A stretch of DNA of 64,000 nt. Source: Tanypteryx hageni. Lineage: Eukaryota > Arthropoda > Insecta > Odonata > Petaluridae. This document shows, piece by piece, positions 1-11,139 of the stretch. The notes under the pieces are model-generated. The model did no database searches, was not told the origin of the DNA, and saw only the letters and a program-made list of their open reading frames with translations. Position 1 is the first letter of the stretch. Each line of letters starts with the position of its first letter. Location of the stretch: the NCBI GenBank assembly GCA_028673005.1, contig CM054120.1, positions 73,209,533 to 73,273,532 on the forward strand. The letters are read 5' to 3'. The translations under genes were made by a program, and so were the position numbers.

Positions 1-1633
1 GTAAATGTTAAGTGTTCGCACGAAAAAATTAAACTATCAAGTCGTACCCTCAAAAACTTTTGCGAATTCAGTCAGAAATCTGCATGTTTAACCGAGCAGT
101 CACACTTAGTTCGGAGAATGATTTATCTTGAAATTACCTACGACTCGGCTATGAAAATGTGGTTCACTCAATAATGAAGTGAGACGAAATGATGATGGAT
201 GTAACATCAATTTAAATCAATTAATTATAAAAAAGATATAGCGCTTTACATCTCGTGCATTCCGTTAGCCAAAACGACTTTTTATTTCGGTGTTTAACGA
301 GGAATATACGGAAATTCCTATCAAGTAGAAAGTAATGGAAGTAGAAACTCTGCAAACGTTTTTCTTTTACTTTTTTAAACGCATATATCTCGATCGTTTT
401 TTAGAGTAGGGGCTTGTCATTTTCGCTATTTCCGTTATACAACAAATATTATCAAACCGGAGAATTTGAAGAAGCCGATGAAATCGTCCATTCAAAATTC
501 GTAAATCCACTCGTACATCCACTATTAGAACAAATTACGCCGCGAGTTTGCTTCAGCCCTGGCCAAACAATCCCTCACTTGGACAAAAAAACAATTCCAT
601 GGGCCTGCTCACCCTACCATCACGATGCAAGATTGACAATTATATAACAATGGCGAATTTTAATAGTACGTTCAAACGATTGCCCAAACGCGGAAAAATC
701 TTTATTAACTCCGGTCGATATGCACGAATAAGTCGTATTTTATACATAAATAAATCTTGAAGGCTGAGGTGGAGTTACGACAGGAATAGGTACATAGTCC
801 CCGATAGACATAATATTCCCGTAGATATGTAGTAAAAACTTCTGTCTGCCGCGAAAGTGGCGCCGCTGAAATTGTAAATAGACATTTGGAAATGACGTAC
901 ATTCACCACCGATGTCATTTTACGATTTTAACACAGCAAACTCAACAAACAAGTAACAGATACCATTAAATTATTATTGCCGCTTATTTGTATTTATTTA
1001 TTCTATTTTGAACCCGCAGATGTTATTTTTCGATATTTTCCTCACAAATTTAGCAATAATGCAACATCCACATTTTATTTGCTGTTATCGGAACAAAGCT
1101 AATATTAATCCATCACGGATAGTTGGTGGTGAATTATATACTACGTGTTTCTTGTAAATCCGTGCTTTAATCGTGATTTGAATGTAACAGTACGATACAC
1201 AGATCAAGAGATAAGTGTTTTGAAATGAATCCGATTAAGGATGTTATGGTGAAATATCAAGCAATATTGAAGAGTGAGTGTGAGATGCCAACCACATCAA
1301 CTCAACCCGGGAGGCTGAGGAAGACACTGGGAATCTCCTAAAGCAAAGTAGGAATTGGGATGAAGAAGACGAATAATATGAATGAAGATCAACGCAATCC
1401 AAGCCGAGGGGGAGGATCGAAGTGAACGTGGAAAGGAAACCAACCTAAGCTGGGAGCCGAAGAATCTCCTAAAGCTAAACCAACATAATTGGAATGCATA
1501 AATTGCTTTTATTGTTCAAGATAGAAGTTTAAATCAGAAGCATAAGCTTAAGTTAGTACCGTTTTTGGCGGTAGGAGCGCAAATGGAATGGTGGGGTGTT
1601 AACAGGATATTCCAATAATAATATTCGTGGTTA

Positions 1634-2661
1634 TTTCTTGATCCGCTTCATCACCGAGCATTGTCCTAACTATTGTATGGCCCGCAGTCGAAATAAATGA
1701 CTCAGCTATAGTTTGAGGCATAATTTTTTTAGCTATGATTTATGCTACCTGATCAGAAGCAACTTGAATTCTCTCAGACGCCTGCACGTTTTTTTTCGAA
1801 GTAACTCTCTTGTTTAGAATGCTGTTCCATCAACCTTTTGAAATAGTTGAAATCTTTTCCTTCAAGGTTAACATGTATTGTGGTGAAATGTAGTTTCAAT
1901 TTTCTGGGAACGGCTTCGTTCGATATATTCTCACCGCACACAACACACATTGGAATAGGACAATCTTTATCTCCACACAAAGAAAAGCCCAGATTCAAAT
2001 AACTGACCATATACTTGCGAGAAACCTTACTTAGATTTGCCTTGCTCGAACTATGTTTTTCCTAAATATGTTATCCATATTTTTCAACTTTAGGTTTTCG
2101 TGTAATAAATCTGTCCATTTTTACGGGCGCAAAATTTATAATTTTTAAAAATGATAATTGGATTAAACAACAAAAATCACACAGTATTATACCAACGGTA
2201 ATACACAAAAAACTTAATAAAAAATTATTTTATACAGAATAAATTCACGAAACATACATTCACAAACACCAAATTGTAGTATTAGCCTGCCACGAATCTT
2301 GGCTAGTACTGAGTTGATAGAGGAATGCGCCAGAGTCGCGGACATCCAGGGATGTGAACACAGGCGTAGCATGCTACGTCATCGTAGAGACTTAGAGATC
2401 ATGTGTTTATGAGTCAAGCACAAGAGATTCGATCACTATGACAATTCTAACAACGTTGCTGCCAGGCTTACTGTTTACGCGCATTCCAATGCAGTGATAC
2501 TTTTTGCCTGGATTTATTTAATCTTAATATTTTGTGTTAGTTTCTTTGTTAAAACTGTGTCGGTGGAAGACGTGCAGATTTTCTCTTCGAAATCTCGCGG
2601 CATACTTGGGAAATGTTCGCGGTAAACCAGTGTGCCGCGGCACACAGGTTGAGAACCACTG
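1634..2661 (-). pseudogene. ZBED-type hAT transposase remnant (BED finger end)
   Basis: On the minus strand a 78-codon frame (1,774-2,010) encodes the N-terminal part of a hAT transposase of the ZBED5/SCAND3/FAM200 type. It has a BED finger with CVVC followed by HFTTIH (Cx2C, then Hx4H), preceded by the family-typical segment YLNLGF and followed by a lysine-rich FNYFKRLMEQ segment. The DDE/dimerisation half is absent. The element's terminal inverted repeat end lies at about 2,640-2,661 and reads CAGTGGTTCTCAACC on the minus strand. The core/hAT join at 1,633 replaces the other end. BED fingers bind DNA in active hAT transposases; this fragment cannot transpose. Confidence 0.85.
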
Positions 2662-2819
2662 GTGTAGGTGTAGCAGCTAAATAATTTATTTTTTAAAATA
2701 ACTCTCCAACAATGTATTATATGGGAAAATGCTTCGAAAAAATATTGTAGAAAAATAAATTTTCTATAACTTTTATTCCAGTATGTTGTTACATTTATAA
2801 AATATTAAAATAAACGGAT

Positions 2820-3530
2820 AAGGGACAGGAGTAAACACATACTTCTGTATTACCGATATTTACCAAAAACAAATCAGCACTTTATCCTTTAGCAGAAATG
2901 TCGCATATTAAATTTCATATTGATCTGGTTAATAGTTTTTTTAGTTAAGAGCACCCACAAAATCCCGGTCACAGAGACACACACAAATACACCCAAAAAC
3001 ACACTCACAGGCACACACACAGACACACACACAGACACACACTCATACAGGGACACACCCAAAAACATGATCGAGAATCCGCTACTGCGTATATAGAGAA
3101 AGTAAAAAACGTAAGGGACAAGAGTAAACACATGACCGATATTTACCAAAAACTAATCAGCAATTTTTCCTTTAACAAAAATGTCAAATATAAAATTTCA
3201 TGAAATTGATAGAATGATATGATCCGAAGATCCAATGCAGACAGGCATAAGCTGTGAAAGTTGGAACAATTTTTGAAACGAGAAAAAAAAATTAAAATTT
3301 CATATTGATCTGGTTAATAGTTTTTTAGTTTGAGCACCCACAAAATCCCGGTTACAGTGACAAACACAAACCCACCCACAGTACACACACACAGGCACAC
3401 ACATAGACACACACAGATACACCTACAGACATGCACACAGACACACACATACATACAGGGGCACACCCACAAACATAATCGAGAAAATAGTTTTAACGTA
3501 TTTTCCTTTAAATCTCGAATTCGATTTTTT
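2820..3530. repeat. Two ~350-bp subrepeats with CA-rich cores
   Basis: Two direct copies of a ~330-400-bp subrepeat are present. Shared landmarks are CCGATATTTACCAAAAAC, then ATTTCATATTGATCTG, then GAGCACCCACAAAAT, then an imperfect CA-rich tract (about 2,969-3,060 and 3,350-3,475), then CATAATCGAGAA. The tract is degenerate (CACACAGA, CACATAGA, CAGGCACA), not a clean microsatellite. Open frames across it that look Cys/Val-rich or His/Thr-rich are artefacts of the repeat. A third, shorter subrepeat seen in other units is missing here. Confidence 0.8.
3202..3292 (+). mobile_element. 91-bp A-tailed retroposed insert with 11-bp TSD
   Basis: A 91-bp insert begins GAAATTGATAG and ends in an A-rich tail (GAGAAAAAAAAAT). 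It is flanked on both sides by TAAAATTTCAT (3,191-3,201 and 3,293-3,303). The same subrepeat in long copy 1 (14,222-14,255) has the target once and no insert. An A tail plus a TSD indicates LINE-mediated retroposition of a short RNA. The source RNA is not recognised. A short hairpin TATGC/GCATA is visible in the array copies, but one base of it is altered here. Confidence 0.75.
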
Positions 3531-4052
3531 TTATAGCCAAAACGACTTCTTATTTCGGTGTTTAACGAGGAATATACGGAAATTCCTATCAAGTAGAAAG
3601 TAATGGATGTAGAAACTCTGCGAAAGTGTTTCTTTTACTTATTTAAACGCATATATCTCGATTGTTTTTTGGCGTAGGGGCTTTTCATTTTCGCTATTTC
3701 CGTTATACAACAAATATTATCATACTGGAGAATTTGAAGAAGCCGATTAAATCGTCCATTCAAAATTCGTAAATCCACTCGTACATCCACTATTAGAACA
3801 AATTATGCCGCGAACAGGATATTCCATTAAAAATATTTGTGGTTATAAAGCATTTTCTTTATGACTGGTTAACATTACCTGCTATTTAAACATTTTTAAT
3901 TTTAATAATATCGAGTAAACCAAATAAGTAAACAAGACTGCATTTAGTTGAACTCAGCAATTTCATTGGTTTAAGTATTTCCTATCTCATTTCTGTCGGT
4001 CAGGAAAATGCATATCATATATATACTTATATATATATACATATAATTAAAT

Positions 4053-5607
4053 CGCCTAAGAAATTTGGAAAGCAAACCAAAGACCGTTGATATAGAATGG
4101 AAAGTAATTAAAACCAGTATCAAGGATACCTTGGAAAAAACCATGGATCATTAAGGAAATGCTGGAGAAAATGAATGAGAGGCGAAAATGGAAAAACGTA
4201 ACAGTGAAGAAAGTAGAGCTAACTATGGACGTATTTAGAATGAGTTGAGAAGGGTAAAACATAAAGATAGAGAAATTTGGATAAAAGAAAAATTAGATGA
4301 AATACAACATATGGAGCAGTTAGGACGGTACGATATGATGTACGCTAAGGCACTGGAATTAGTAGATTAGAAGTTTACTGGAATTTGTGGTAAAGGAACT
4401 ATGAATACAGATAAGAGGCTAATCTCAGAAACAACGAATATAGCACAGGTATGGGAAGAATACATTAAAAAACTATACAGCAAGCAGGCAGGATCGGCAA
4501 AAATAAAACTGAATGATGAGAAAAACATTGAAGAAGACAGCTTAGGATCAAGTGTTATGGAGAGCAAAGAATAAAAAGCGATAGTAGAACTAAAATAGGG
4601 ATAGCCACAGGAAGCTATGGAATATCAGCTGAGGTAATTAAAGTCATGGGATCAAAAGGACTAAGAGCGACCACAAAAATAATCCATAAGATGTACGACA
4701 CGGAAGAGTGGCCTCGGGATTTCCTAGAAGTAACAATGTCCCCTCTAAAGAAGAAACCAAAGTCAATGCAATGTAAAGGCTACGGAACGATAAACCTGTC
4801 ACACACTTCGAAGATCATCACGAGGGTTCTAAATAAATGGCCGAAGAAAAAGCAAAAGAAATGCTAGGGGAAGATCATTTCGGTTTCAGAAAAGGACGAG
4901 GAACTAGAGATGCTATAGTGGTTAATAGAATCATACCAGAAAGGGCAATAGAGTACAGTCAAGTTATCTCCGTATGTGCCGTAGACTGACAGAAGGAAAG
5001 GAAAGCCTTTAGAACAAGTCTCAGACTATAAATACCTTGGAAGCATCATAACAAGAGAAGCAAAATGTACGGATGAGATGAGGACTAGAATAGGAAAAGC
5101 AAAAGCGACTTTCAGAAGAAAGAACCACCTACTTACGGGGAATATAAGGGAAGATATCCGCAAGATGTTCATAAAATTCTGTATGAAATATAGCTTTTGT
5201 ACGCTGCAGAAACCTGGACGCTAGGGAAAAATGACATCATATACTTTGAAAGTTTTAAAATGTGGACTTGGAGGAGAATGCTGAAGATAAAATGGACAGA
5301 TAGGATGAAAAACGAAGTGTTACGAAGAGTAGGATATAAGCGAAAGATTATACAGACTATCAAAAAGAGGAAGGCAAACTGGGTTGGACATTACCTGAGG
5401 AGAGAGAGTATGATTAAAGATTTGTTAGAAAGAAAACTAAATGGAAAAAGGGAAAGATGTAGGAAAAGGTTTCAGCTGATAGACGATTTGAAAAGGAAAG
5501 AGTTATGAAGATATGAAGAGGACAGCGGAGAATAGGAGTTTCTGGAGAACCAGGTTTATCCATAAATAATCACGGATCTGTCTAGGGACAGACTACCTAT
5601 TATGATG
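4053..5607 (+). pseudogene. RTE-like non-LTR retrotransposon, 5'-truncated, RT core deleted
   Basis: Plus-strand pieces encode the linker before RT (ESKPKT..IEWKVIKTSIKD), the start of RT (EEWPRDFLEVTM; a degraded copy of FGFRKGRGTRDAI) and the C-terminal region (YKYLGSIITREAK, ETWTL, WTDRMKNEVL, GHYLRRESMIKD). Many frameshifts and stops break the frame. Near 4,990 the text jumps from the motif-A region (AVDWQK-like) to the YKYLG region, so the catalytic YADD segment is missing. The 3' end carries a GATGATGATA-type tail, and a 10-bp TSD ATAATTAAAT flanks the element (4,043-4,052 and 5,608-5,617). RTE-like assignment rests on the C-terminal region and the trinucleotide tail. Confidence 0.8.
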
Positions 5608-5617
5608 ATAATTAAAT

Positions 5618-7868
5618 AACTAAAATTACAGTTCAAGATTAATAGATGCATTCAAATTATAAGAAAACTAATTCATTTAATCAACCTTTACTAAATCCTC
5701 AATTAATTCCTTTTTTATAACATCTAAACTAAATTAAAGTCCTCCAATAGGAAATTCGTGCAGCACAAACATTCTCATTTTTTCTTTCAGATTGACAACT
5801 AATTGAGTGCCGAAAGAGAGAAAATTAATTAAGAGCTTTCTTAATAAATCATTAACAAATTTTAATTAGTATTACAGCACTAATCTAAATGACCTATTAT
5901 AGAATATAATAATACAATCATGACATAAATTAGAAATTGGTAAATTAATACAAAATAAATAACACCTACTGAAAACATGTTATAATTATGATCCTGTAAG
6001 TGATATAGGAAAAAATTATATAATATGAAATATTATTAAATAAAACCTTGCTCGTTCAATTACAATTTTAATTTCCGTAATTTGAAGCCTCGAACTTTTC
6101 TTTTCTTACTTATTATTTCATATATGGAATTGTGAATTGTCGCGTGCGATTTCTGATTGTGAAATGTTTAATTTTTTTCCATCTTCATTAGCAAACCAAT
6201 GAACGAAATTTCAAGGTCAGTCGTAACGATTCATTTCAAGACTCACAAAAATTTCGGTAGAGTGATACTTCCTTATGAGGCAAACGATAATTTCGCCAAC
6301 AACGAAACCGACAATATTTCATCGAACCATAACGAAAATTGCAAGACTTGCCCTGCAAGAGTAAAATGTCACTTTTGGATTACCGATTTTATCCAAAAAC
6401 TAATAAACTCTTGTTCTTTTAATAAAATTTGCAAATATAAAATTATGCGTTGATCTGATTAACCGTGTTTGAATTAGAGCGCCCGCAATAGTCCAACCAC
6501 ATACACAAACACTATCGTGAAAATAGTGAAAACATATGTAGGGGACCTCAAAACGTGTATTTCCGTTTAAATCTTGAATTACATTTTTTTCATGAAAAAA
6601 CAGCTCCTCCCCACAATACTACGTACCTATGGGTGCCTTTTCCAGTTTCTATCATATTGGGGGAACATCGAAGAAATAAAAATCTTATTGGATGCTCAAG
6701 TCACTTTAGGATTATTGAAATCCCCAACCCATCAGAGCTTAGAATAATTTTCGAGGAATTTTTTCTCATCCTACTCCCCGTTTCGAGTTTTAAAGGAAAA
6801 CGGCGACTTACACAATTAGAGAAAATAGATCTGGAAAATGTCTGTTGGATGCTAAGAGCACTGAGGAAAAAACCTCGAGGCTCTTTTGATAATGTATTTG
6901 ATGAGGTGACTCAGCTGTCAGTCGAATCGATTTAAAAATCAGGCTAATTACCACTACAGGAGGTTGATTAGCCATCACACCCAGATGCAAGCTGAGTCGT
7001 CAACCTAGCAACGAGAAGAACACACTCTGCGGAAGACAATCATCAAATGTATTACATGTAATACATTTATTATGTATTACATTTATTACTAAAGAAGCTC
7101 GCATTGATGAACTTTAAAAGGGACAGTTAGAAAGAATGACGATGGAATCATAAGGAGGGTAAACTTTACGACAACTTAAGATCAGCACTACGGATGGTGA
7201 ATGAAAACTACGCTACGATAGGGTAGTATATTTTTTAATTATTAGCACCGGACGGTTCACGTGATGTGCAAGTTAAAGTGTCTGTTCTTTAGGATATTTC
7301 CACCAGGGTGGCTAAAAATCTTTTTTTCATAATCGATTAATATTTTTTTATTCTTCTATTTTCTTTCATTTTGTTTTTCTTTGCACAGTTTTTTGTATCA
7401 CAACTTTTAATATTTAAGGTATTTTCATGAAATTTCTTATTCAGTCCCGGGTGCAAACACCTATAACGAGCACACCACGCTCTCAACTTGCCGCTCGCAG
7501 TTTTGCGAATCGTGGTATTTTTCAGTAACGTATGCCCCGCGAGCGGCGAGGGATTAACACAATTACCCAGGCACGGAAGGCAGTTCTCTGCATAAAGACT
7601 TAATATAAATATCATAAATATTTATGAGTTTTGTATTAAAGGGTGATTATTTTAATTGTGAATCCTAAATTCTACTACTGTAATTTGAGGAGTATCTATT
7701 GCAGTTTAATACTGCGCATGCGTCATGTTGCCGGCTGCTTTTAGTAAGCGACAGCACTTGCCATACATCATTGCACATTACTATATGTGTACTTTCTTCC
7801 ACCATGCCTTTCAAATACAAAATTATTATTTAAAAGTATTTCCTCACTTAACATGAGCACCCTGTACA
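5618..7868. other. Flank between LINE and TTF-hAT; no gene recognised
   Basis: This stretch is AT-rich and is deleted from long copies L2 and L3. It contains a diverged solitary CA-poor subrepeat (about 6,335-6,615) and a short ATTACATG/TATTACAT repeat (7,045-7,092). Open frames here (for example 6,555-6,935, 126 codons, and 7,337-7,615, minus) have no recognisable domain and I regard them as chance. Confidence 0.5.
6335..6615 (+). repeat. Orphan diverged copy of the CA-core subrepeat
   Basis: It follows the subrepeat landmarks in order: a GATTACCGATTTTATCCAAA-type start, AATATAAAATT, GTTGATCTG, a GAGCGCCCGCAATA match to GAGCACCCACAAAA, a few CA repeats, then GGGGACCT, TTTCCGTTTAAATCTTGAA and TTTTTTTCATGAAAAAA. 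It most resembles the third, CA-poor subrepeat at 14,546-14,870 and lies outside the main subrepeat cluster. Confidence 0.6.
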
Positions 7869-9540
7869 CAAGGGCGGATCTATGGCGGAGGTAATGGAAG
7901 AAATTTTTTAATGTACAAAAAAGGGGACGTACGGGTCGCATGCGTAGGCTAGGTACCATAGTCGAGCACCCTGTCGAGGCACTCAGTTCTATCGAGAAAA
8001 TTCCTTAATAAACCAAGTGAAGGTTAGACCTCCATGTGCATCCTTGTTCACGTTAAACGGGGCCTTGTGGGCTCCCGCCAATAGATCTCTAAATGACGCA
8101 CTTGGGGCGAAACCCAGCTCTTGCAGTGGGGGGTGTCTCCTAAATCCTCATAATTTTGTCAGCGCCAGGGTCCAGCGGAGGACAAGGACGGTGTTATAGA
8201 GGAAAGACACTCTATTCTCCTCCTTACACGGCCTTTAGCGTGTTTTTAAAATTTCATTTTCTATAAAGTGTGTAAGTATAACTTTCTCCCGATTAGTTCC
8301 TTTCTATAAAGAACACGGTAGGTTTTTAATGGTTTTGGTTTATTTTACTTCATCGTAATAATTTAAATTTATTTTTTTCAGTCGACTTATTGAACAAGAA
8401 AAATAAACCTGGTACACTGGTGTCCTTCATACAGAAGCGTCCAAAAATAAAATCAAATAATTCAAATGAATGTCAATCTCAGTGTCAGCTCCCAGTTGAT
8501 TTAACGAAACCTAATACTTCTGGTTCCAATTAATGGCGGCCTGCAGAAAATCCAATTTATCCTTGTTAAATTGAATAAAGGAAATTGGTACAATTTACAT
8601 CCAGTGATAAAAATACTTTTTTGATGTAGGAAAATTTCCTTATGTGTACATAAGTGAGATTGATAAATGTAGAATTTTAAAGTGTGAGTGGATACCTGCA
8701 GATTGTTTATCATTTCCGTATTCTGGGTACAAAAAAATGGCATAGATGTAAAGTTTAACGATTCTGAGATACATTTAAAACAAAGTTATTGGCTAATATT
8801 CTCTGAAAATCTAAAAGGTGTTTTTTGTAAATATTTTTTTTAATTCGCTAAGTTTGGTGGTTTACATGAGCAAATACGCGTACAGAAATTAGTTTTTCAG
8901 CCGTTGATTGAATATACAAGATTATTAGGAAATTCTTCAGAAAAATAATTCTTACCATAAAAACTCTCAACTTGTTGCAAAAACGTTTATAAAAACCGTT
9001 GAAAGTCTTTCCGGTGACGTCAGATATGTAATAAATAATGAAAAATATAAACAAGCCCAGGGAAACAGAGATAGATTAGTCAATAATCGAATCCGTTATT
9101 TTTCTGAGATGACAAAATATTGCATTGAGAGGACATTGGGACGATGTCTCATTCCTAAAAAACACGGTTTCTAACTCTGTTACAAACGAAGCTAATTTTT
9201 GTGAGTTACTGCGTTTTTATATAGCAGCAAGAGATACAATGCTACAGGAACATTTAAAAAACACTTCCTCTAGTGCCACTTACATAAGTAAAAACACAGA
9301 AAATGAAATATTAGAGTTTTGTGGTGAAGAAATTAAAGACAGTATCTAAACAAAGGTTTAAAAAAGCGAAAGATATACTATGATACTATTTCTCTCATAT
9401 ACTGTAAGTATTTTTTTATATATTTTTTATATTATGCTAAGATATTCTAGAATACATATTTATTTTTGCTGAATTATTTCTTCACGAGTTTATTATTTTT
9501 TCCTAATATATATTAATCTTGAAGGCTGGATCCGCCCTTG
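7869..9540 (+). mobile_element. hAT element, TTF/ZMYM1-type, with perfect 8-bp TSD
   Basis: The terminal inverted repeats are CAAGGGCGGATCTATGG at 7,869 and the complement of GGCTGGATCCGCCCTTG ending at 9,540. Both sides carry the same 8-bp duplication CCTGTACA (7,861-7,868 and 9,541-9,548), as expected for hAT. The 1,672-bp body encodes degraded pieces of a TTF-type zinc-finger/DUF4371 transposase on the plus strand. It is too short for a full transposase, so the C-terminal catalytic half has been lost and the copy is non-autonomous. Confidence 0.9.
9020..9349 (+). pseudogene. DUF4371 (ZMYM1-like hAT transposase) fragment
   Basis: The 74-codon frame at 9,125-9,349 reads RGHWDD, then NEANFCELLRFYIAARDTML, then ATYISKNTENEI and EFCGEEIK. 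This is the conserved DUF4371 block found in ZMYM1-like and TTF-domain hAT transposases (RGH..., NF..LLRF.A..GD..L.EHL, A.Y.S...QNE.I). The preceding codons (NNEKYKQAQGNRDRLV, about 9,030-9,120) are in another frame, so at least one frameshift separates them. No catalytic residues or C-terminal hAT dimerisation domain remain. Confidence 0.75.
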
Positions 9541-9548
9541 CCTGTACA

Positions 9549-10708
9549 CGTTATAAAACTAAACTCGGTTTTACAGTTATAATGCTAAATTTTAAGCCAA
9601 TTCCTTCGGAGCTCATTGAATGAATTTAATCAAAGCGTATGATTAGTAAAATTTGACAGTAATATCTTTTGAAACATTACATTTTCTACAAATTTAGCGG
9701 GTAATTTGAACGTCAATAAATTAAACTATGAATTTGGTTATCCATTCGTGTTGACAAAACAATTTCGTCAATGTGGCTGATGGGTACGGCAGTCACTTTC
9801 ACCCTTTGGAATTTTAAATATCAATGAAAGAAACACGTTAAGTTCGAAATAATCCTGCCAGAGAAAAGGTAATGTTTTACACACAGCAATGCTCTACCTA
9901 CAAAAAGCCGGTAAAATGTGATGGAGGACAAAATTTAATAGGTAGCAGACAAAGCGTTCGTATGCGAAAATGGGAGAAGTTACGAAATTTGGATATAATA
10001 CTTCTGAAGGAGAGCTACCCCGGAAAACCGTCATCTCTAAGAAGGAATTGAAGGTTCATATGCGAAATAACCACACACGTTCATCCAGAATTGGAGTAAG
10101 AATGGCATACAACGGCGATCAATTGGTATGGATACCGACGAAATGAACTAGGTGATCAGTCAAAAGAGTTGAACGAAATCAAAAGGAAATCTTGAGAAAG
10201 CTATTTTTAAACAATGAGGCGGATTTGCTGCGTCCTAGAAAGGGCCGTTTTATCGCCTAACACAAGGATCGGCGCACTTTAAAAGGAAAAGTCAATTTTG
10301 GATTGATATTTCTAATCATTCCAAAATATGTGGAAGCCGCACTGTTGTAATCTGCATGACATTTTTTATTTCTTTCATTGGCAGTCCATCGGATATAATA
10401 AAAAGGCAGTTCTAGTAACGAGAACGGAAAAGATGATTTCGGCCATTTTTTCGCAACATTATTGGGATCTATCTCTAGCACCTTTTAAGCGTGTTACCCT
10501 CTGTCATAGGATCAGGATGCAAGGTGTTTACTTTCACCATTTGATTAATGCGGGTGTGAGTGTTTAATAATAGTCAAAAAGTCAAAATAGTTTTGGACAT
10601 ATAAAAATACTGTAGCGTAATGTTATTCAAATAAATATTCATTATATATGTAAGAGTTTTACATATATCACGTTGAGAGAAATACATACAGCTAGCTAAA
10701 TATTTCAG
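9549..10708. other. Shared flank between TTF-hAT and purine block; no gene recognised
   Basis: This segment recurs at 20,428-21,590 and in part at 29,285-29,744, with the same order and only point or small indel differences. Small open frames (10,257-10,481 minus and 10,328-10,567 plus) are not preserved in length between copies and match no family I know. It is probably old intergenic or transposon-derived DNA carried in the duplicated block. Confidence 0.5.
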
Positions 10709-10926
10709 TGGAGAAAGAAAAGGAGAGAGCAAGAGAGAATGGAAGGGAAAATAGAGAGGGATAATGGGAGGGAGAGAGAGGGAGAGTGGGGAGAGAGAAG
10801 AAGTATAGCAGAGAAGAAAAATGGAAGGGCAGGAGGAGAATAGGAGGGAGGGCGGATATTGGGAATGAGAATTATAGAGGGATTGAGAATGGGTGGAAGA
10901 GAGAGAGATGTGGAAGGAAAACGGGA
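10709..10926 (+). repeat. Purine-rich (GA/GGA) block
   Basis: About 215 bp of nearly pure A/G on the plus strand, with GAGAGA, GGGAGG and GGAAGG words. It recurs in L2 (21,590-21,735) and L3 (29,745-29,962). Such tracts can form triplex or H-DNA structures; that is general knowledge and not shown here. Confidence 0.85.
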
Positions 10927-11139
10927 TGAATGTGATGTTTTATTACTTTATTCATGTGTACTCGTGATTTTTGTCGGACATTTACACTAGTAAATTCAGT
11001 TTGCCTAAGGATCGTGATACTCCTTATTCGGTCCTGGTAGGGATAACAATGCAAATAATACGCAATGATTGTCAAGCAAGACATGAAATAGTTTTGGAGC
11101 GTAAAGTGTATATAAGAGTCGCCGTTAGGTGGTGTAAGG

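Larger units (their letters stand above)
1..3534. repeat. Short-form composite repeat, copy S1 (partial)
   Basis: This is a copy of the ~4.25-kb unit that is tandemly arrayed at 52,736-64,000. It enters at a point equivalent to 56,990 and follows that unit in order: core, BED-hAT remnant, CA-rich subrepeats. It is more diverged than the right-hand copies. It carries an extra ~45-bp deletion at the core/hAT join (near 1,633) and a 16-bp loss near 1,500. It stops near 3,534, where the sequence jumps about 930 bp ahead in unit phase. It shares the 91-bp retroposed insertion with the right-hand array. Confidence 0.9.

Noticed and set aside
414..760. Overlapping 70-77-codon frames repeated across units as a possible gene family
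   Set aside because: Both strands and several frames are open at once, conservation tracks DNA identity, and diverged copies lose the frames.
2960..3475. Regularly spaced short repeats that could suggest a CRISPR array
   Set aside because: No constant repeat with unique spacers; it is an imperfect CA-rich tract in eukaryotic DNA.
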